Part shown: positions 52,538 to 56,438 of the stretch, piece after piece
Layout: the number at the start of each line of letters is the position of its first letter
Numbering within the stretch: position 1 is the first letter of the stretch
DNA from: a candidate division NC10 bacterium CSP1-5
GTDB taxonomy: Bacteria > Methylomirabilota > Methylomirabilia > Methylomirabilales > CSP1-5
DNA length: 56,438 nt
Assembly (NCBI GenBank): GCA_001443495.1
Contig: LDXR01000018.1
Location: 1-56,438, forward strand
Direction of reading: 5' to 3'
Notes under the pieces: model-generated
Database searches by the model: none
Told to the model about the DNA's origin: nothing
What the model saw: only the letters and a program-made list of their open reading frames with translations
Program-made: the position numbers and the translations under genes

Positions 52538-52575
52538 CGTTGGCACCCCAACTGATCGGAGGAAGACGGCTAAAG

Positions 52576-53418
52576 ATGAGGCACAGTCAATCGATAACGT
52601 CGCGAATCCAGCTCTTTCTACTCACCGGCCTCCTTGTTCTGGGGGTAGGCTGTACAAACCTTGCCCCCATCACCGAATTCGCAGACATATCAGCTCAGTC
52701 GGCTGCGTACACCGGCCTCGTGACTCAGTATCTACAGTTCCCCGAGCGCCAAAAGCGATTTCAGCCGAGCAGCCAGCATGCACGCCTCGACCAGATGAGC
52801 CGTGAGCGTGCCGCTCAGAAAGAGCGTCTCTTGCTCCGACAAGCCTTCATTGAGGAATACATGGACGCCCTTGGGCAACTCGCTGCGGATGAACCGGTGA
52901 CATACGACAAGGAGATCGATGCGCTAGGAAAGGCCGTTGCTGCTAATAAGTTTGCTGGCGAAAGGGATGCAGGTGCTTTTGGCTCCGTTTCCAAGATCCT
53001 CTTCAGGGCTGCTGCAGATGATTGGCGGCAAAGGAAGCTCCGGGAACTCATCACAGAATCCAACTCTCCCTTTCAGGAAGTTGTTGGAGCTCTGAAACGA
53101 ATCGTCGATCAGGGATTCGCTGGAGACACTGAAAACGAGGAAATTGCGATACGGAACTACTACCAGCCGATCATTCTATCCTCCAAGGACAAGGCCGGTA
53201 TCGCCGCTCTTGAGGAGTGGAGAGACACAAGGCTAGCCGAAGTCAGGGTGTGGCGTCAGGCTATCACGGACTACTCAGAAGTGTTGTCCAAGATAGCTTC
53301 GGGCCACCAGAAACTGTACGACAAGAGAGACGATCTAGACAACAAGGATCTGTTGCAGCTAATGAGCCGCTACGCGCAGGACCTTCGTAAGCGGTTCGAC
53401 ACGCTCAAGAGTCTCTAA
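52576..53418 (+). CDS. Lipoprotein of an unrecognised two-gene cassette
   Basis: A 280-residue protein starting MRHSQSITSRIQLFLLTGLL with lipobox VGC, followed by an almost all-helical body with many charged residues: QKERLLLRQAFIEEYMDALG, LREL and VWRQAITDYSEVLSKIASGH. It looks like a long periplasmic helix bundle. I choose the ATG 52576 because it gives the signal peptide; a GTG at 52534 overlaps the upstream stop. The base composition is visibly lower in G+C than the neighbouring fusion gene, and the codon use differs. The family is unknown. Gene 53433 follows 14 bases later. Confidence 0.6.
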   Translation: MRHSQSITSRIQLFLLTGLLVLGVGCTNLAPITEFADISAQSAAYTGLVTQYLQFPERQKRFQPSSQHARLDQMSRERAAQKERLLLRQAFIEEYMDALGQLAADEPVTYDKEIDALGKAVAANKFAGERDAGAFGSVSKILFRAAADDWRQRKLRELITESNSPFQEVVGALKRIVDQGFAGDTENEEIAIRNYYQPIILSSKDKAGIAALEEWRDTRLAEVRVWRQAITDYSEVLSKIASGHQKLYDKRDDLDNKDLLQLMSRYAQDLRKRFDTLKSL

Positions 53419-53432
53419 CGGGAGATCTTGAT

Positions 53433-53831
53433 ATGAAACTCACGTCCGAAGAAGCGTTTGAACTCTCTCGGCGGTTTCGAGAGCTTTCCGTCGAGTTGGG
53501 CAATTTCCGGTTCTCGAAGTGGAAGGAACTCTCACCGGCCCAGCGGCGGACCACAGAAGACGCGGAGTGGTCTTTGCTTAATGCGTCTTCTGACATGATA
53601 ACGAGCGCTGTTGGGATCGTCCTCGATGAGACCGAGACGAGTTTCCAAAAGCTCCAGGGGTCCACGAATAAGGCAAAGCGTGCTATCCAGACTCTCAAGA
53701 CTGTGCGGAAGGTCATCAACATCGCAACCGCTGCGGTTGGTCTAGCGGCAGCAATCATCTCGAGGGATCCGGGTGCCATCGCGAAGAATGCGAAGGGGCT
53801 TTTTAGTGCGGCAACGGAAGACGACACCTAA
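53433..53831 (+). CDS. Small helical protein of the same cassette
   Basis: A 132-residue protein without a signal. Two long helices (SEEAFELSRRFRELSVELGN and AEWSLLNASSDMITSAVGIV) and a hydrophobic turn (INIATAAVGLAAAIIS) near the end suggest a membrane-associating hairpin or a helix-bundle partner of the lipoprotein. It is next to it with the same base composition. Its TAA stop directly touches the copy of the AKR gene end. Family unknown. Confidence 0.55.
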   Translation: MKLTSEEAFELSRRFRELSVELGNFRFSKWKELSPAQRRTTEDAEWSLLNASSDMITSAVGIVLDETETSFQKLQGSTNKAKRAIQTLKTVRKVINIATAAVGLAAAIISRDPGAIAKNAKGLFSAATEDDT

Positions 53832-53832
53832 C

Positions 53833-53892
53833 CTCGGCATCCTCCCCTGGCCCCCCCTACCCGACGTCATCCCGATCTACCGGGCTGCATAG
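53833..53892 (+). pseudogene. Second copy of the AKR gene 3' end
   Basis: Directly after the cassette, a frame reads LGILPWPPLPDVIPIYRAA and TAG. The same stretch at the end of the fusion gene (about 52465-52516) reads [19 protein letters not shown]. The two agree at most positions of both protein and DNA but are diverged, so this is an older duplicate or a related gene's end. It brackets the lipoprotein pair. Confidence 0.7.
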
Positions 53893-53962
53893 TCCTTCCG
53901 CCTCCCCCGGCTCTAGGGGGACCACCACTCCCCCTCTCCATCGCCGGGCGACTGACACCGAA

Positions 53963-54115
53963 ATGGAATTCCATTTCCAGCAGATCGCGCCCGAGATGGA
54001 TTGGCGAGAAGCGAAACTCAAGTTCTGGCGCAGCGTGGACGCCTTCGGCCCGGAAGGCAGCCCCGAAAAAGAATCCGCCATCCGCACCCAAATCCTGGGT
54101 GCGTGTAAAATGTAA
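53963..54115 (+). CDS. Possible 50-residue protein, weak
   Basis: An ATG frame MEFHFQQIAPEMDWREAKLK then FWRSVDAFGPEGSP and a basic end to TAA at 54113-54115. No ribosome site and no family match is seen. It may be the tail of a lost gene, as this stretch follows the duplicated AKR end. The opposite frame at 53867-54130 is a shadow. The surrounding 300 bases (53832-54134) hold nothing else I can support. Confidence 0.3.
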   Translation: MEFHFQQIAPEMDWREAKLKFWRSVDAFGPEGSPEKESAIRTQILGACKM

Positions 54116-54134
54116 GGCGTCGAGCCCCAACCAC

Positions 54135-54548
54135 TCACGCCCCTTTTCTCAGCTCCATGATGCCTTTCAAGGTTCTCAAGTCCTGCCTCACCCATCCGAT
54201 GTCTTCGGCAAACTTTTCGTCTGACACACCGGCTAGCTGAAACAGCGTGAAGAGCACCTCGCTTCCAGAAGCGTTCGGCACAACGCGCATGGGAACAAAG
54301 ACCTCCACGCCAGGACCTGGATTCACATAGTGGTCCAAGACGCCAAAGTTGTTTTTCCCGGTGAAACGTACCTTCACTGGACCCTGTGGGGTTTCCGCGA
54401 TCCACTTGCCGTTCGATTTCTTGATTGACCGACAGAACATCTTGGCCCATTTCGGCAGATTCTCTGGTTTCGAGACAAACTCGTACACCCTTCCCGGATC
54501 ACAGTTGATGGAGACGCTCAGTGTTCTTGATTTCAACAATACCGCCAT
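54135..54548 (-). CDS. SRPBCC-superfamily protein
   Basis: A 137-residue protein of the START/Bet v1-like fold: LSVSINCDPGRVYEFVSKPE, LPKWAKMFCRSIKKSNGKWI, and strands ending FVPMRVVPNASGSEVLFTLF before the last long helix. Such proteins bind hydrophobic ligands or act as polyketide-cyclase-like enzymes. Nothing fixes the ligand here. It is transcribed convergently with the tail of the cassette region. Confidence 0.8.
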   Translation of the reverse strand: MAVLLKSRTLSVSINCDPGRVYEFVSKPENLPKWAKMFCRSIKKSNGKWIAETPQGPVKVRFTGKNNFGVLDHYVNPGPGVEVFVPMRVVPNASGSEVLFTLFQLAGVSDEKFAEDIGWVRQDLRTLKGIMELRKGA

Positions 54549-54609
54549 CCTCAGTCTCTCCTAGGTCTCTCCTATCGCGGGGGATGATGGATTGCTCGCC
54601 TCCCCGGCC

Positions 54610-55053
54610 CTAATCAGGACCGCAGGAACCGACTTGAATCTTCTCAGCACAGCAAGGGACTTCGGCGGCGGCGGGAGGCAGGTCGTAGTTCAGGTGATAG
54701 ACCTCCCATTCGACGCCGTCCGGATCCCGGACCCAGAACTTGTCCTGATTGGCGTGGCAGCAGTTGACCCCCATCTCCTCGTGGACCGGAATTCCAGCCG
54801 CCTTCACGCGGGCGAGGTGCGCCATCACCGTCTCGGTCGAGTCAACCTGGATGCCCAGGTGATGCACCACGCCCTCACTGGTGCCAGCGGGCAGGCCCTG
54901 GGACAACGCCAGGTTGATAGGGGCAAAGGCTGGAAGGAACTTCACGTAGCCGACCCGCTCTTTGACCGGCAGGACATCGAAGAACTTCTGGTAGAACTCG
55001 CGACTCTTTGCCAGATCAGACACGTGGATGTGAATGTGCACCTTGGCGCTCAT
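54610..55053 (-). CDS. arsI: ArsI/CadI-type organoarsenical C-As lyase
   Basis: A 147-residue VOC protein. MSAKVHIHIHVSDLAKSREF opens the fold with the metal His. Two vicinal cysteines, Cys98 and Cys99, lie in GVNCCHANQDKFWV, which is the ArsI arsenic-binding pair, and VEWEVYHLNYD follows. The enzyme would cleave the C-As bond of trivalent methyl or aromatic arsenicals. The C-terminal tail has another CC at 134-135 and C144. The ATG 55053 has AAAGGAGG six bases upstream. ArsR precedes it by 11 bases. Confidence 0.9.
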   Translation of the reverse strand: MSAKVHIHIHVSDLAKSREFYQKFFDVLPVKERVGYVKFLPAFAPINLALSQGLPAGTSEGVVHHLGIQVDSTETVMAHLARVKAAGIPVHEEMGVNCCHANQDKFWVRDPDGVEWEVYHLNYDLPPAAAEVPCCAEKIQVGSCGPD

Positions 55054-55064
55054 GGGATCCTCCT

Positions 55065-55367
55065 TTAGCAGCACGCGGTCAAAAGCCGAACCATCTGGGC
55101 AACCATCTCGCGCTTGACGGAATAATAGACGTACCGCTCCTCTTTCCGGCTCTGGATCAACCCGGCCCGACGCAACAGGTCCAGGTGGTGCGACAGCGTG
55201 GGCCAGGGCACCTCCATGGCCTCCTGGATCTCTCCGGCCGGCACCTCACGCCTCGCCCGAACCAAGAAGAAGAACACTCGGAGGCGAGTCAGGTGGGCCA
55301 GGGCCCTGAATGCCTCCGCGTGGGCCTGATCGGCCTCTAGTTTGGTCAGCGAAATAGTTGCTTTCAT
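55065..55367 (-). CDS. arsR: ArsR/SmtB-family repressor, arsenic type
   Basis: A 100-residue winged-helix repressor: FRALAHLTRLRVFFFLVRAR, GEIQEAMEVPWPTLSHHLDL (recognition helix) and LRRAGLIQSRKEERYVYYSV. The protein ends with two cysteines (LLTACC), as in the ArsR group whose C-terminal Cys pair senses As(III). It likely controls itself and arsI. The start codon overlaps a perfect inverted repeat and lies next to the -10 box, so the mRNA is probably leaderless. Confidence 0.92.
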   Translation of the reverse strand: MKATISLTKLEADQAHAEAFRALAHLTRLRVFFFLVRARREVPAGEIQEAMEVPWPTLSHHLDLLRRAGLIQSRKEERYVYYSVKREMVAQMVRLLTACC

Positions 55368-55403
55368 ATTTCCAAAAATATCGAACTATATCCGCCTTGT
55401 CAA
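55366..55403 (-). promoter_or_regulatory. arsR-arsI promoter and operator
   Basis: On the minus strand TTGACA (55403-55398), 17 bases, then TATTTT (55380-55375). The perfect inverted repeat ATATTTCCAAAAATAT at 55366-55381 covers the -10 and reaches the ATG at 55367. A repressor bound there would block transcription. The expected start of transcription is at the ATG itself, giving a leaderless message. Confidence 0.75.
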
Positions 55404-55516
55404 GAGAAAAATTCACATCCCCAGGGCCCAGATCCAAGCGCGGATGAAGCACTGGTGTGCGGCAGCCTACCACCACGCCTCCTCGCTTTGACGGAGGGGC
55501 TCTCACAGGAGGGTTC

Positions 55517-55711
55517 TTACAACTTCCTCAACAGATTGAAGGCGGTGATGGCGAGATAGCCGGCTATGAGGAGTGAGAGCCAGGAAAGCCACGTGGGCAC
55601 GGCAAAGCTTCCGATCTGAGCCGGCCAACCGTAAACGATGCGGGCCAGATGCAGGATCGCAATAGTCCCGAATATCGTGCCACTGACTCCGAGAAAAGTC
55701 TTCTGACTCAT
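55517..55711 (-). CDS. Small membrane protein, unrecognised
   Basis: A 64-residue protein with two hydrophobic helices (residues 8-26 and 42-62) and a short loop (ARIVYGWPAQIGSFAVPTWL). The Pro/Trp loop suggests a conserved two-helix hairpin. The gene stands between thyX and arsR with its own start; I recognise no family. Confidence 0.6.
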   Translation of the reverse strand: MSQKTFLGVSGTIFGTIAILHLARIVYGWPAQIGSFAVPTWLSWLSLLIAGYLAITAFNLLRKL

Positions 55712-55762
55712 ATCTATACGGATACCTGGGCTGGATCGTCTGACAAGGGAGCGCCAGTGCGG

Positions 55763-56438
55763 TTAGACCTTGCTATGCTCGGGCTTCCACTGGCAGGTGC
55801 CGTCGGGAAGGGGGATCGGCGTGAAATCTCCGAACAGGTGAGGCGCTTCCTTCTTGATGATGTCTGCGACCTTGCCGAAGACCATGCGGATCTCCACCTC
55901 GGCCCCGGGCTCGGTCCGTGCCTCGATCACCCACCGGAGGGTCCGGGCGTTGGCTGTCCAGATGATCGTGGTCGCCACCCCGTCGGGCGCGACGCGGCGC
56001 ATAGCCGAGGTGAGGACTTTCTTCTCGTGGAAGGGCCGGCCTTCGATCCCCAGGACCTCGGCCAGGCGCTGCTGGGCCTCTTCAGTCTTGGCCACGGCCT
56101 CTTCGAAGATCGCAAGCGCCTCGGGATTGTCGCGGATCTCGGGTGGGACCCACATCCCGACTTCCGTCAGGCGCACGAAACGGAGACTCTCTTGGCTGAT
56201 GGCGGTTCCGGCCCGATGCCTCACAAGTTCGTGAGTGAAGACGCGACTGACGTTGAAGAAGGCGAAGGTCCAGCTGGCGTGCTCGAGCACGCTGCCGTGC
56301 TTGACGTTCAGGATGTTTTCGAGATACGTCTTGCTCCCCTCGCGAATCCTGGTGACGTTGGGATTGAGCCCCGGCTCGAAGGAACGGTAGCAGGACCGCC
56401 CCGCCACCTCGACGAGCTTTTCCGCCCCCGAAGGGGCA
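55763..56438 (-). CDS. thyX: FAD-dependent thymidylate synthase (partial)
   Basis: The N-terminus lies beyond the window: the frame continues open to the edge, with APSGAEKLVEVAGRSCYRSF reading straight in. Key ThyX features are VLEHASWTFAFFNVSRVFTH and the signature RHRAGTAISQESLRFV (RHRxxSxxxxSxR), the dUMP/FAD-binding loop. The protein makes dTMP from dUMP with reduced FAD. The C-terminal part DIIKKEAPHLFGDF is normal. The listed ATG frame at 56407 is only an internal Met. Confidence 0.95.
   Translation of the reverse strand, partial: APSGAEKLVEVAGRSCYRSFEPGLNPNVTRIREGSKTYLENILNVKHGSVLEHASWTFAFFNVSRVFTHELVRHRAGTAISQESLRFVRLTEVGMWVPPEIRDNPEALAIFEEAVAKTEEAQQRLAEVLGIEGRPFHEKKVLTSAMRRVAPDGVATTIIWTANARTLRWVIEARTEPGAEVEIRMVFGKVADIIKKEAPHLFGDFTPIPLPDGTCQWKPEHSKV

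Noticed and set aside
1-56438. CRISPR arrays, rRNA and tRNA genes
   Set aside because: No evenly spaced repeats with spacers, no rRNA-like conserved blocks and no cloverleaf with a valid T-arm were seen in either strand.

Overview
The window is GC-rich DNA (visibly above 60% G+C in most genes) from a bacterium with an outer-membrane-type envelope. Signs of this are many lipoprotein signals, exported periplasmic-type proteins, a Rieske protein and a c-type cytochrome end. It carries a KorAB-type 2-oxoacid:ferredoxin oxidoreductase, two solitary NuoB-like subunits, NADPH-type GltBD, FAD-dependent ThyX and a two-gene MetE. This mix fits an uncultured, respiring, soil- or subsurface-type lineage such as Methylomirabilota/Rokubacteria or a deltaproteobacterium-like group. 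No rRNA is present to decide this, and the placement is inference.

Layout. Positions 1-12.6 kb (all +) hold a metal and respiration block: a cytochrome c tail, small membrane proteins (SHOCT, DUF5676, DUF2933), DUF302, a membrane methyltransferase, a Rieske protein, a site-2 protease, a free YHS protein, glycogen phosphorylase, a LOG-family protein, a beta-CASP metallo-beta-lactamase, a Cu(+) P-type ATPase with a built-in YHS domain, and a cupredoxin. Positions 12.7-28.2 kb hold DUF202 and a broken ankyrin-like gene (+), then a long minus-strand housekeeping run: MFS, VOC, thioesterase, split MetE with a nested bS22-like ribosomal protein gene, peroxiredoxin, KorAB, NuoB, IscA, IscS, M24 peptidase, MoaA, a second NuoB and succinate-semialdehyde-type dehydrogenase. 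Positions 28.3-30.1 kb carry a small membrane protein, a ribbon-helix-helix-like protein and a zinc nuclease/phospholipase. Positions 30.3-40.5 kb (+) carry gltBD, a cyclic-nucleotide-binding protein, exported proteins and a PEP-synthase-like enzyme.

Positions 40.5-44.6 kb (-) are a zone of small envelope and stress proteins: GlsB, fatty acid hydroxylase, M48 lipoprotein, BON, DUF3096, DUF3309, glycine zipper. Several of these genes have been shuffled: a csbD gene is broken in two, its start now heads the BON lipoprotein, and its end abuts a copy of the M48 gene end. Positions 44.8-48.8 kb hold an IS256-type remnant, an MFS transporter, lipoproteins and a double-CDGSH protein. Positions 48.9-54.1 kb hold a thioredoxin-like/aldo-keto reductase fusion followed by an unrecognised lipoprotein-plus-hairpin gene pair bracketed by a second copy of the fusion gene's 3' end. 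Positions 54.1-56.4 kb hold SRPBCC, ArsI, ArsR, a small membrane protein and the truncated thyX.

The most unusual signals are the 29-codon bS22-like gene nested in frame, with its own strong ribosome binding site, at the end of the MetE-like gene; the csbD/BON/M48 rearrangement; the YyaL-AKR fusion with its flanked cassette; the orphan NuoB pair; and two probable leaderless or near-leaderless transcripts (arsR and the PEP-synthase-like gene). I found no CRISPR array, tRNA or rRNA.
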